NCBI RefSeq assembly: GCF_954871325.1
Contig: NC_088775.1
Location: 38,479,561-38,543,560 of the forward strand
DNA: 64,000 nucleotides
Direction: 5' to 3'
DNA from: Gordionus sp. m RMFG-2023
Lineage: Eukaryota > Nematomorpha > Gordioida > Chordodea > Parachordodidae
Within the stretch, counting starts at the first letter, position 1, and each line of letters opens with the position of its first letter. Positions 1-12,849 of the stretch are shown here, one piece after another. The notes below the pieces were generated by a model. That model made no database searches. It was not told where the DNA came from and saw nothing but the letters and a program-made list of their open reading frames with translations. The translations under genes were made by a program, and so were the position numbers.

Positions 1-2340
1 GAACTCGATTCACTTCTGTTATCATGATTCCCGATATATTCTTCTAGCTCTTTTAATTATATTTCGTTTTAATCCCAAATTATTCTAGTCTTTGCTTGTT
101 TCTAACGGTTTCTGGTAACTAATGACGGTAAACGACTGACGATAATTTGTCTGCGAGTAACGATTGTTTCCACGAATTGCTGTCTCTATGATCATCAACT
201 TTCGTATCTTAGACTAAAGTTTCCGTCGACACTTGGTTATATTGGTCAGCGATTAACGATTGCAGCTCGAACGTCTTGACCCTTTGTTCTATCTAGTCGC
301 TTGTCTTTGAAGTTCTAGGCATCTAATTCTTGAAACCGTATAGATCTTACGACAGTTCCTAGATATCGACTTTGTCTTTATTCTCACTTGATCTTGGTCT
401 CACCGTTTCAGATCGCATCTAATCTACTACGACCTAAAATAATCTATTTAACCCTTTATAACTTCTGAAATAATTTATCCCTTTTTCTTACACATTTATT
501 CTTAAATTTGAACTACCTAGAATATATCATCTGTTCACTCCTTCTTAAGGTTATCACCTCTAATCTAATTCTTCCTTACATAATCAATTTCTCAACTTCG
601 AAATATTTGCTCACTTTTTCCTCTAAATTAGATCTTAAAATAATAATATAGTCAAAATCTGCCAAATAATTATATATTTATATTAAATTCTACAACCCCT
701 TTACCCTCAATGAAGTTCAGACCCATATCTTCATTGAGTCATTTGCGGTAGTCCTTTAAATCTAAATTTCTCTTGATGGTCTTGAATCTAAAAAAAATTC
801 TAAATATTTTTCCAAAATATAAATATATCTTTTTCTTTTTTTAAAAACAAATTGCAACTTTATTTCCTCCTACTTTATTTGGCGCTCAAGTCTTTTATTT
901 ATTTTCTTCTCTATATTGTTTATATCCTTTGATAAAAAACTGCTGAAATATATAATCTCTTTTTGCACACACGTTGTTGAAAAACTAATGAAGTCTAATC
1001 ATTATATTTTTCATATATATGTTTGTTGAACAACCACTCTACCATCATGATTTTCACACCTACTTTGTTGAACAACCACTGTACTCTATCATTATGGTTT
1101 TCACACCCACGTTTTTGAACAATAAATGAAATCTAATCATTAAAGTTTTCAGTTGAAAAACAAGGATATATATTTCTAAAGCATGTTATTCTTTCTGCTA
1201 TTATTAGAATAATGTTGCATAATTGATCTCAAATCTTATTTATGATTCAAAAAAATAAAAATCCGATCTCTAATTGAGCTCGATTGCTGCATAAATTTTC
1301 TAATGACGAAAGCCGTTTCTCTTTATGAAGATTTTTGGTTAATCTACAACCTAATATACTACATTCACATATCAAATCCTTGAGGCTGTTTTATCTCTCG
1401 CAGCCCTTAAATTAAAAGTTAAACATAAATCTTCAATAAGAATTTAATTACAACATAACTATTTACTAACAATAAATTTATATTCTAATCTTATTCGCCA
1501 AATTTAAATTATTATATCTTAGCAAACTATTAGTTTAATATTAACTTTCGCAATTTATGTTTCTTTTTCTTTTTCTTTGTCATAGTTATTTCTAGTGATC
1601 AATTAATAATAATTCTAAAATCTAAAATATCATATTCTCTATTAGTTTCAAAATTCCAATGGTATTAGTTTACCAGTAACTTCTAAATATAAAATTCATA
1701 ATTATCACCTTTAAATAACTAAACACAAACTTCTTTATATCTTATCTACTATGAATGCTACCTTTATAATTCTTTGTTTTTAATTTTAGATTTTCTTTTT
1801 CACTTTTATTTACATATTTTTCTTACGTTCTTCTGGAATTTTTTTTTGTATTAGAATACAGTTTGACACTTGTCCCACCGTATATATTGATTTGCATTAG
1901 ACTGAAAAGTTCTAATTGCCCTGTCGCCTCCTCTCTCCAACACCACTGTCACGATGAAAGGATTTTGTGTCATTGGGAATCAAACCTAATTATAAAAAGA
2001 AATATATACTAAAATTATAGTTGAATTCTTTATTAAATAATATTAAACATAATTAAATACAAAGTGAAAACATAATCAAAATAAAAGAAAAATTAAAATT
2101 AATATAAAAAAAGAAAATTAAAAATAAATTTAAGTTAAAATAATAATTTAATCTTCCTTTTTCGCATCATAATTTCTCCATTATATATCCTTTTTCTTTA
2201 ATCAACATTTGCATAGTCTCAATTTGTACTGAGATTTAATTCTTATTTCTTGAGTAGATTTGAATATCTTTCGGCTTCGTAATTTTGTTTAAAAGTAATT
2301 TGCATGTCTGGCGTTTTTCTTAATCTAGTAAATTTGCATA
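1..2340. other. AT-rich DNA without a recognised gene
   Basis: No coding region, RNA gene or element end could be supported on either strand. The first ~470 bases are somewhat less AT-rich and look unique, but no protein similarity was recognised. Around 1020-1160 a motif containing TTGTTGAACAACCACT and TTTTCACACC recurs two or three times, a small degenerate tandem repeat. The rest is homopolymer-rich A/T sequence. Confidence 0.5.
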
Positions 2341-2344
2341 TTAC

Positions 2345-2715
2345 CACAATTCCAACAGTAAATTTTTTTAATTTTAAATATGGGCTAGAAATTAGCCTGA
2401 AAATTGCTTTTGAGGACATGGCAAGGCCTGATGAAAAACCAAGGCTCATGCAACATTCATATTCTAATTGTATTTTTAAATGCATTGTGACTTTTTATAT
2501 ATATTTTATTTCAGTTCTCAACTATCAAAATTATTATCGTCATTGGCGAGTTTGAGGAAATTTTCTCAAGTGCGAGGACCAGGCTTGGGAATTTTTTTAA
2601 TATTAGGTATAGATGTAATATTTAACACAGAATATATAGGGCCCTCAGATAAAAGCTAATTTAAATATATTTTTATTCAAAAAATAGTATTAGTCTTAAT
2701 GGGTTGGCTTATAAA
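2345..2715 (-). repeat. Dispersed repeat shared with the nested Helitrons
   Basis: The reverse complement of this stretch matches about 33385-33750 and 35260-35640. Shared landmarks are the run containing GGGCCTTGGTTT and GATCAGGCCTGGCCATG, the phrase around TTTTGGTAGTTGAGAACTGA, and AATATTCTGTGTTAAATATTAC. In the other two places it lies in Helitron bodies, so this copy is probably a Helitron fragment, although I could not find the two ends of an element here. The satellite begins directly at its right edge. The short reading frames on both strands here are chance products of the repeat. Confidence 0.7.
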
Positions 2716-5700
2716 ACATTTTTAAAATCCCAAAAATCTAATTATTTTGACTAAACTGAGAATTGACATCATAACTTAAATAACAATGACGGAAACTTAA
2801 ATTTTTTTTCAATTTATGTTATATGAGTAAGTTTACACAAAATGAGTCAAAAAAATAAAACATTTTTAAAATCAAAAAAATCTTAATATTTTGAATAAAT
2901 TGAGAATTGACATCATAACTCAAATAACAATGACGGAATCTTAAATTTTTTTTCAATTTATGTTTATATGAGTAAGTTTACACAAAATGAGTCGAAAAAT
3001 AAAACATTTTTAAAATCTAAAAATCTAAATATTTTTGACTAAACTGAGAATTGACATCATAACTCAAAAAATAATGACGGAAACTAAATTTTTTTTCATT
3101 TTATGTTTATATGAGTAAGTTTACACAAAATGAGTCAAAAAAATAAAACATTTTTAAAATCCCAAAAATCTAAATATTTTTGACTAAACTGAGAATTGAC
3201 ATCATAACTCAAAAAATAATGACGGAAACTTAAATTTTATTTCATTTTATGTTTATATGAATGAGTAAGTTTACACAAAATGAGTCAAAAAATATAACAT
3301 TTTTAAAATCCCAAAAATCTAAATATTTTTGACTAAACTGAGAATTGACATCATACTCAAAAAATAATGACGGAAACTTAAATTTTTTTTCATTTTATGT
3401 TTATATGAATAAGTTTACACAAAATGAGTCAAAAAAATAAAACATTTTTAAAATCTAAAAATCTAAATATTTTTGACTAAACTGAGAATTGACATCATAA
3501 CTCAAAAAATAATGACGGAAACTAAATTTTTTTTCATTTTATGTTTATATGAGTAAGTTTACACAAAATGAGTCAAAAAAATAAAACATTTTTAAAATCC
3601 CAAAAATCTAAATATTTTTGACTAAACTGAAAATTGACATCATAACAAAAATAATGACGGAAACTCAAAAAATAATGACGGAAACTTAAATTTTTTTTCA
3701 TTTTATGTTTATATGAATAAGTTTACACAAAATGAGTCAAAAAAATAAAACATTTTTAAAATCCCAAAAATCTAAATATTTTGACTAAATTGAGAATTGA
3801 CATCATAACTCAAATAACAATGACGGAAACTTAAATTTTATTTCATTTTATGTTTATATGAATGAGTAAGTTTTCACAAAATTAGTCAGAAAAATAAAAC
3901 ATTTTTAAAATCCCAATCTAAATATTTTTGACTAAACTGACAATTGACATCATAACTTAAAAAATAATGATGGAAACTTAAATTTTATTTCATTTTATGT
4001 TTATATGAGTAAGTTTACACAAAATGAGTCTAAAAAATAAAACAATTTTAAAATCCCAAAAATCTAAATATTTTTGACTAAACTGAGAATTGTCATCATA
4101 ACTCAAAAAATAATGACGGAAACGTAAATTTTATTTCATTTTATGTTTATATGAGTAAGTTTACACAACATGAGTCAAAAAAATAAAACATTTTTTAAAT
4201 CCCAAAAATCTAAATATTTTGACTAAACTGAGAATTGACATCATAACTTAAAAAATAATGACGGAAACTTAAATTTTATTTCATTTTATGTTTATATGAG
4301 TAAGTTTACACAAAATGAGTCTAAAAAATAAACATTTATAAAATCCCAAAAATCTAAATATTTTTGACTAAACTGAGAATTGACATCATAACTCAAAAAA
4401 TAATGACGGAAACTTAAATTTTATTTCATTTTATGTTTATATGAGTATATTTACACAAAATGAGTCAAAAAAATAAAACATTTTTAAAATCCCAAAAATC
4501 TAAATATTTTTGTCTAAACTGAGAATTGACATCATAACTTAAATAACAATGACGGAAACTTAAATTTTTTTTCAATTTATGTTTATATGAGTAAGTTTAC
4601 ACAAAATGAGTCAAAAAAATAAAACATTTTTAAAATCCCAAAAATCTAAATATTTTGACTAAATTGAGAATTGACATCATAACTTAAAAAATAATGACGG
4701 AAACTTAAATTTTATTTCATTTTATGTTTATATGAGTAAGTTTACACAAAATGAGTCTAAAAAATAAACATTTATAAAATCCCAAAAATCTAAATATTTT
4801 TGACTAAACTGAGAATTGACATCATAACTCAAAAAATAATGACGGAAACTTAAATTTTATTTCATTTTATGTTTATATGAGTAAGTTTACACAAAATGAG
4901 TCAAAAAAATAAAACATTTTTAAAATTCCAAAAATCTAAATATTTTTGACTAAACTGAAAATTGTCATCATAACTCAAAAAATAATGATTTTTTTTCATT
5001 TTATGTTTATATGAGTAAGCTTACACAACATGAGTCAAAAAAATAAAACATTTTTAAAATCCCAAAAATCTAAATATTTTGACTAAACTGAGAATTGACA
5101 TCATAACTTAAATAACAATGACGGAAACTTAAATTTTTTTCAATTTATGTTTATATGAGTAAGTTTACACAAAATGAGTCAAAAAAATAAAACATTTTTA
5201 AAATCCCAAAAATCTAAATATTTTGACTAAATTGAGAATTGACATCATAACTCAAATAACAATGACGGAAACTTAAATTTTATTTCATTTTATGTTTATA
5301 TGAATGAGTAAGTTTTCACAAAATTAGTCAGAAAAATAAAACATTTTTAAAATCCCAATCTAAATATTTTTGACTAAACTGACAATTGACATCATAACTT
5401 AAAAAATAATGATGGAAACTTAAATTTTATTTCATTTTATGTTTATATGAGTAAGTTTACACAAAATGAGTCTAAAAAATAAAACAATTTTAAAATCCCA
5501 AAAATCTAAATATTTTTGACTAAACTGAGAATTGTCATCATAACTCAAAAAATAATGACGGAAACGTAAATTTTATTTCATTTTATGTTTATATGAGTAA
5601 GTTTACACAACATGAGTCAAAAAAATAAAACATTTTTTAAATCCCAAAAATCTAAATATTTTGACTAAACTGAGAATTGACATCATAACTTAAAAAATAA

Positions 5701-8700
5701 TGACGGAAACTTAAATTTTATTTCATTTTATGTTTATATGAGTAAGTTTACACAAAATGAGTCTAAAAAATAAACATTTATAAAATCCCAAAAATCTAAA
5801 TATTTTTGACTAAACTGAGAATTGACATCATAACTCAAAAAATAATGACGGAAACTTAAATTTTATTTCATTTTATGTTTATATGAGTATATTTACACAA
5901 AATGAGTCAAAAAAATAAAACATTTTTAAAATCCCAAAAATCTAAATATTTTTGTCTAAACTGAGAATTGACATCATAACTTAAATAACAATGACGGAAA
6001 CTTAAATTTTTTTTCAATTTATGTTTATATGAGTAAGTTTACACAAAATGAGTCAAAAAAATAAAACATTTTTAAAATCCCAAAAATCTAAATATTTTGA
6101 CTAAATTGAGAATTGACATCATAACTCAAATAACAATGATGGAAACTTAAATTTTATTTCATTTTATGTTTATATGAATGAGTAAGCTTACACAACATGA
6201 GTCAAAAAAATAAAACATTTTTAAAATCCCAAAAATCTAAATATTTTGACTAAACTGAGAATTGACATCATAACTTAAATAACAATGACGGAAACTTAAA
6301 TTTTTTTCAATTTATGTTTATATGAGTAAGTTTACACAAAATGAGTCAAAAAAATAAAACATTTTTAAAATCCCAAAAATCTAAATATTTTGACTAAATT
6401 GAGAATTGACATCATAACTCAAATAACAATGACGGAAACTTAAATTTTATTTCATTTTATGTTTATATGAGTAAGTTTACACAAAATGAGTCAAAAAAAT
6501 AAAACATTTTTAAAATCCCAAAAATCTAAATATTTTGACTAAATTGAGAATTGACATCATAACTCAAATAACAATGACGGAAACTTAAATTTTATTTCAT
6601 TTTATGTTTATATGAATGAGTAAGTTTTCACAAAATTAGTCAGAAAAATAAAACATTTTTAAAATCCCAATCTAAATATTTTTGACTAAACTGACAATTG
6701 ACATCATAACTTAAAAAATAATGATGGAAACTTAAATTTTATTTCATTTTATGTTTATATGAGTAAGTTTACACAAAATGAGTCTAAAAAATAAAAATTT
6801 TAAAATCCCAAAAATCTAAATATTTTTGACTAAACTGAGAATTGTCATCATAACTCAAAAAATAATGACGGAAACGTAAATTTTATTTCATTTTATGTTT
6901 ATATGAGTAAGTTTACACAAAATGAGTCAAAAAAATAAAACATTTTTAAAATCCCAAAAATCTAAATATTTTGACTAAATTGAGAATTGACATCATAACT
7001 TAAATAACAATGACGGAAACTTAAATTTTATTTCATTTTATGTTTATATGAGTAAGTTTACACAAAATGAGTCAAAAAAATAAAACATTTTTAAAATCCC
7101 AAAAATCTAAATATTTTTGACTAAACTGACAATTGACATCATAACTTAAAAAATAATGATGGAAACTTAAATTTTATTTCATTTTATGTTTATATGAGTA
7201 AGTTTACACAAAATGAGTCTAAAAAATAAAACAATTTTAAAATCCCAAAAATCTAAATATTTTTGACTAAACTGAGAATTGTCATCATAACTCAAAAAAT
7301 AATGACGGAAACGTAAATTTTATTTCATTTTATGTTTATATGAGTAAGTTTACACAAAATGAGTCAAAAAAATAAAACATTTTTAAAATCCCAAAAATCT
7401 AAATATTTTGACTAAATTGAGAATTGACATCATAACTCAAATAACAATGACGGAAACTTAAATTTTATTTCATTTTATGTTTATATGAGTAAGTTTACAC
7501 AAAATGAGTCAAAAAAATAAAACATTTTTAAAATCCCAAAAATCTAAATATTTTTGACTAAACTGAGAATTGTCATCATAACTCAAAAAATAATGACGGA
7601 AACGTAAATTTTATTTCATTTTATGTTTATATGAGTAAGTTTACACAAAATGAGTCAAAAAAATAAAACATTTTTAAAATCCCAAAAATCTAAATATTTT
7701 TGACTAAACTGAGAATTGTCATCATAACTCAAAAAATAATGACGGAAACGTAAATTTTATTTCATTTTATGTTTATATGAGTAAGTTTACACAAAATGAG
7801 TCAAAAAAATAAAACATTTTTAAAATCCCAAAAATCTAAATATTTTTGACTAAACTGAGAATTGTCATCATAACTCAAAAAATAATGACGGAAACGTAAA
7901 TTTTATTTCATTTTATGTTTATATGAGTAAGTTTACACAAAATGAGTCAAAAAAATAAAACATTTTTAAAATCCCAAAAATCTAAATATTTTGACTAAAT
8001 TGAGAATTGACATCATAACTTAAATAACAATGACGGAAACTTAAATTTTATTTCATTTTATGTTTATATGAGTAAGTTTACACAAAATGAGTCAAAAAAA
8101 TAAAACATTTTTAAAATCCCAAAAATCTAAATATTTTTGACTAAACTGACAATTGACATCATAACTTAAAAAATAATGATGGAAACTTAAATTTTATTTC
8201 ATTTTATGTTTATATGAGTAAGTTTACACAAAATGAGTCTAAAAAATAAAACAATTTTAAAATCCCAAAAATCTAAATATTTTTGACTAAACTGAGAATT
8301 GTCATCATAACTCAAAAAATAATGACGGAAACGTAAATTTTATTTCATTTTATGTTTATATGAGTAAGTTTACACAAAATGAGTCAAAAAAATAAAACAT
8401 TTTTAAAATCCCAAAAATCTAAATATTTTGACTAAATTGAGAATTGACATCATAACTCAAATAACAATGACGGAAACTTAAATTTTATTTCATTTTATGT
8501 TTATATGAGTAAGTTTACACAAAATGAGTCAAAAAAATAAAACATTTTTAAAATCCCAAAAATCTAAATATTTTGACTAAATTGAGAATTGACATCATAA
8601 CTTAAATAACAATGACGGAAACTTAAATTTTTTTCAATTTATGTTTATATGAGTAAGTTTACACAAAATGAGTCAAAAAAATAAAACATTTTTAAAATCC

Positions 8701-9893
8701 CAAAAATCTAAATATTTTGACTAAATTGAGAATTGACATCATAACTCAAATAACAATGACGGAAACTTAAATTTTATTTCATTTTATGTTTATATGAATG
8801 AGTAAGTTTTCACAAAATTAGTCAGAAAAATAAAACATTTTTAAAATCCCAATCTAAATATTTTTGACTAAACTGACAATTGACATCATAACTTAAAAAA
8901 TAATGATGGAAACTTAAATTTTATTTCATTTTATGTTTATATGAGTAAGTTTACACAAAATGAGTCTAAAAAATAAAACAATTTTAAAATCCCAAAAATC
9001 TAAATATTTTTGACTAAACTGAGAATTGTCATCATAACTCAAAAAATAATGACGGAAACGTAAATTTTATTTCATTTTATGTTTATATGAGTAAGTTTAC
9101 ACAACATGAGTCAAAAAAATAAAACATTTTTTAAATCCCAAAAATCTAAATATTTTGACTAAACTGAGAATTGACATCATAACTTAAAAAATAATGACGG
9201 AAACTTAAATTTTATTTCATTTTATGTTTATATGAGTAAGTTTACACAAAATGAGTCTAAAAAATAAACATTTATAAAATCCCAAAAATCTAAATATTTT
9301 TGACTAAACTGAGAATTGACATCATAACTCAAAAAATAATGACGGAAACTTAAATTTTATTTCATTTTATGTTTATATGAGTATATTTACACAAAATGAG
9401 TCAAAAAAATAAAACATTTTTAAAATCCCAAAAATCTAAATATTTTTGTCTAAACTGAGAATTGACATCATAACTTAAATAACAATGACGGAAACTTAAA
9501 TTTTTTTTCAATTTATGTTTATATGAGTAAGTTTACACAAAATGAGTCAAAAAAATAAAACATTTTTAAAATCCCAAAAATCTAAATATTTTGACTAAAT
9601 TGAGAATTGACATCATAACTCAAATAACAATGATGGAAACTTAAATTTTATTTCATTTTATGTTTATATGAATGAGTAAGTTTACACAAAATGAGTCAGA
9701 AAAATAAAACATTTTTAAAATCCCAAAAATCTAAATATTTTTGACTAAACTGATAATTGACATCATAACTTAAAAAATAATGACGGAAACTTAAATTTTA
9801 TTTCATTTTATGTTTATATGAGTAAGTTTACACAAAATGAGTATAAAAAATAAAACATTTTTAAAATCCCAAAAATCTAAATATTTTTCATTT
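2716..9893. repeat. Satellite array, ~146-bp monomer, about 50 copies
   Basis: Head-to-tail repeats run for over 7 kb. Equivalent points (TGAGTAAGTTTACACAAAAT) are 146 bp apart, for example near 7487 and 7633. Each monomer contains AAAACATTTTTAAAATCCC, TGACTAAACTGAGAATTGAC and AATAATGACGGAAACTTAAA. Monomers differ by small indels and recurring variants. A rare variant with TTTTCACAAAATTAGTCAGA occurs at about 3871, 5313, 6625 and 8807, spacings of 1442, 1312 and 2182 bp (about 10, 9 and 15 monomers), which suggests higher-order amplification of multi-monomer blocks. There is no reading frame. Array length may be under-represented in an assembly. Confidence 0.97.
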
Positions 9894-9944
9894 TTTATTT
9901 AAAAACATCAAATAATAAATAATATGTTGTTTACCTTTAAATAA

Positions 9945-10190
9945 ATGCATTCGCAATATATTTATTGTTTCGCGGTAATGCGCTCGCGATAATGACCTCG
10001 CACAAAAATATTCGCGATAAAAAATTCGCGGGTCTTCGCTATAAATGTTTTGAGGAAATAAATTCGCAGAATTGGTTTCGCGATTTTACCTTCGCTATAA
10101 AAACTTTTCGCGAGAAACGACATCGCGATAAAAGTTTCGCGAAAAAGTGTTTCGCGATAAAAGTTTCGCTGAATTGACCTGATACGCAAT
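9945..10190. repeat. TTCGCGATAAAA-type short repeat cluster
   Basis: About a dozen irregular copies of TTTCGCGA or TTCGCGATAAAA lie within 250 bp and make an island of CpG dinucleotides in DNA that otherwise has very few. Short overlapping frames on both strands are by-products of the repeat. It sits between the end of the satellite and the next repeat. Convincing terminal inverted repeats or a target duplication were not found, so its class is unknown. Confidence 0.75.
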
Positions 10191-10338
10191 TATATGTCCT
10201 ATTTTTTATGTGTTTTTTTAAAAAAATTATATTCCTTTATTTTTAAATTATATTTTAAATTTTATAAAAAAATTAATATTTTTATTTAATAGAAAATTTT
10301 TTTTTGATTATTAAACCCAAAATAAAAAATATATGTCA

Positions 10339-11368
10339 CAAGTTGATAACCCGTCAAGAATGACGGGAATAATAAAATCTTGAACTTATGAATTTTTTTT
10401 AAATACATTTTTTTATATAAAATAAATGACAAATTTTAGTGATTATTTATTCATTTTATTAAATTTTGCTTAAAATATATGAAATTGTAATCAAAAATGT
10501 AGTGTAGATATTGATAAATTGGTATTGTATGTCATTTCCAAAGTTCATATATTGTTGTTGAGATAAAATTTTTATACTAGCATAGAGGTGGTTATATGAG
10601 ATAAATGTATTGGCTAAATATAATTTAAATTTATTTGTTAAATCTAAATTATACAAGGATTAGTGTGGGAGGTTAATTTTCTGGCATGGGAAGATATTGA
10701 TAAATAGTTATTTTATACTATTTGCAGAGCTCCCATATTGTGGTTGAGATAAAAAAAAAATTACTGCCATATTTTGGGGTGGTAAATAATTTAAATTTAT
10801 TTGTTAAATCTAAATTGTAATATAAAAATAATTTATAAAAATTAATAAATTTTACTTTGATTGAATATAAATACTTACGCTAAAATAATATGAGATATAT
10901 GTTTATTTTTCAATTGGCTAAATATAATTTAATTTATTATTTTAAATTTAATAATATTCATTCTTATCATAATTTGAGGTGAGGTTAGTATTCTTTTCAC
11001 AATAAGATCTAAATTATATAAATTAATCGAAAAATATTTTAATAGCAAATTATTACAAAATTTAATATAGAAGGTGGTTGAGTGGGAAGAACGTTTGTCT
11101 TTAAAACGTTAAGTCATAGGTTCGAATCCCGTGATATACATAAAATTTTCTTAAAATTTAACATTAGAGATATATAGTCTCCATCGATTTATTTAACATT
11201 AAGAAGATAGGAAAGTTGATAGAAAAAATAAAAATAAACATTAAGATGATAAGAAAAATAAAAATTAACATTAATATGATAAGAAAAATAAAAATTAACA
11301 TTAAGAATAAGAATAAGATTATACGAAAACGTTCATTTCTTGATTACGGTGATTAAATATATAATAGA
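10339..11368 (-). mobile_element. Non-autonomous Helitron, ~1.0 kb, inserted in repeat Y
   Basis: On the minus strand the element starts TCTATTATATATTTAATCAC after an A and ends with a hairpin (CCCGTCATTCTTGACGGG) about ten bases before a degenerate CTTG (canonical CTRR), followed by T. Flanks joined across it (left 10315-10338, right from 11369) reproduce the uninterrupted order seen in the reverse complement of about 46535-46610, which supports both ends. The body holds a partly duplicated segment (10480-10660 resembles 10680-10820) and a tRNA-like block. No Rep/helicase coding sequence is visible, so it would depend on another Helitron for movement. Confidence 0.75.
11065..11137 (+). other. 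tRNA-like sequence (degenerate tRNA or SINE head)
   Basis: A good internal Pol III B-box, GGTTCGAATCC, lies at 11119-11129, with an A-box-like TGGTTGAGTGGG about 45 bp upstream. Between them an anticodon-type stem, ACGTT paired with AACGT, encloses a T-rich loop. Acceptor-arm pairing is poor and there is no clear terminator, so this is more likely a tRNA-derived SINE head or a decayed tRNA than a working gene. It lies inside the small Helitron. Confidence 0.5.
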
Positions 11369-11689
11369 TATGGCGCATTTGGGCAAAAGTTTATCGTGTT
11401 GACAAATATTTAACATTTTTTGGTTAGGTTATTTTCATATAATTTTTTTAACATGTCACGTTGGAAAGGGTTTAGAAATGTTAAATAATGGAATTGATTT
11501 TTTATATTTAAATTTCTATTGATATTTTATATAACTTTAATTGGTAATATTTGAATATAACCTTATTTAATATGTTGATGAAAACTTACGATTATTTTAG
11601 CTTATAACCTTTTTGTAATATATTTTGATACTTTTAATTTTTTGTTTAATCAAATCTATATTATAATTTTCCGATGTCCTCACTACGTC

Positions 11690-11805
11690 ATCGTGACGTC
11701 ATGTCATCGCTACGTCATGTCATCGCTACGTCATGTCATCGCTACGTCATGTCATCGCTACGTCATGTCATCGCTACGTCATGTCATCGCTACGTCATGT
11801 CATCG
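11690..11805 (+). repeat. 16-bp minisatellite at the Helitron 5' end
   Basis: About seven near-perfect copies of CATGTCATCGCTACGT lie just inside the 5' end of the Helitron. They are preceded by TGACGTCA, the full palindromic cAMP-response-element sequence, and every unit carries TACGTCA, a CRE-like half site. The sister Helitron has only one or two diverged units at the same place, so the array has expanded in this copy. A short frame across the repeats reads a repetitive MSSLRHVIATSCHRYV peptide that is not supported as protein. Confidence 0.9.
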
Positions 11806-11866
11806 GTAAGTATTTATTTTTATTTTTTTTATTTGTTGATTTTATTTATTTATTTTATACAAACAG
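11806..11866 (+). other. Putative 61-bp intron of a Helitron transcript
   Basis: The 16-bp array runs straight into GTAAGT, a consensus 5' splice site. After a T-rich stretch comes ACAAACAG and then ATG. The sister Helitron has the same layout (GTACGT ... AAAAACAG then ATG, positions 55774 down to 55714 on the minus strand), also exactly 61 bp. That two copies keep the spacing and both splice signals suggests the element carries, or once captured, a promoter plus 5' exon and intron. The downstream sequence is not a long open frame in either copy. Splicing is inferred, not shown. Confidence 0.45.
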
Positions 11867-12849
11867 ATGATCCTACCAACAGTCTTAATTTATTTTTAAA
11901 TAGATTATATTTTTTATTATTTTTAGCGATTATTACTTTTAGCGATTTAGAACGGGAACCATATTTGTTAATAACATTTTATCACATTTGATTTTGCAAA
12001 AATGGATAGATATTTATAAATAATACTGCTTGGACGATGGTTCAACAAATTAATCATTTTCCATGAATTCCTGAAATCGGAGTGCCAGTTATTTAAAAAA
12101 ATTCTCTAAATAAGGGCACTCTAGGATTTTCATGTGAAACAGGCTGAAGGCTATGGATCAATATTGTAAATCTTAAAATGGGAATATCTTTTAAAATAAT
12201 GATAATAACTTAATATACAAATGATTACCCAACAAATCTTAAATCTCCCTCCCTTGTATTATACATATTTTGGTAAGTCTACTTATGGGCAAGCTGCGCT
12301 ATAATTTAGCCACTATTTATTGGGTTGGTAGGTTTACTTTTACGTTAATAGCCTTTGCAGTAGTTTCAGGCAACTACTTCCTATAACTTTGCTTATTATA
12401 TTTAAACTGCTGCTTCACCCATAGAAGACCATAATCTGTTGCATTACACAGAGAAGAGAAGATCAAAGTTTCCTTTTCACTTATTTCATAAATTAAATAT
12501 TAGAAGAAGTAAGATTATTAAATTAAGCTAAATACTTTTTTTAAAAAAAGAAAAGATATATACTCTTTTAACACTTACATATCACTTATTTTCACTGCAT
12601 ACTCTTCATTATAATATCACAAAACCTTTTAGGCTACTAATCCTTATAATATTCACTTATATCTGTTTGTTTTCTGAAGTTTAAATATTTAAATAAGAAT
12701 ATTAAATTAAGTTAATTATACTAAATGTTTTATCTACTTTATAAATTTAGAATAAGAATCTTTAATTATGTTAAAGCGTTGTGTAAATTTAATCAAGAAA
12801 GTGTTAATTAAAAAATAGGAAACTTGAATGCAGGTTGATATTATGTGGT

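Noticed and set aside
1860-1990. LTR or LINE 5' fragment near GTCGCCTCCTCTCTCCAACA
   Set aside because: Faint resemblance to the RTE-like LINE 5' end (CCACGATGAGG-like run), but too short and diverged to support.
2716-9893. Possible prokaryotic-type repeat array or gene cluster
   Set aside because: Units are head-to-tail without unique spacers and have no frames. It is a satellite.
11065-11137. Functional tRNA gene
   Set aside because: Acceptor and D-arm pairing are too poor, so it is listed only as tRNA-like. The same holds for 14025-14098.
11690-11805. CRISPR-like array
   Set aside because: Repeats are contiguous 16-mers without spacers, in a eukaryotic Helitron.
11674-11991. 105-codon frame MSSLRHRDVMSSLRH...
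   Set aside because: It is a by-product of the 16-bp minisatellite (16 bp is not a multiple of 3, so the repeat reads through all frames), and it runs across the intron-like segment.
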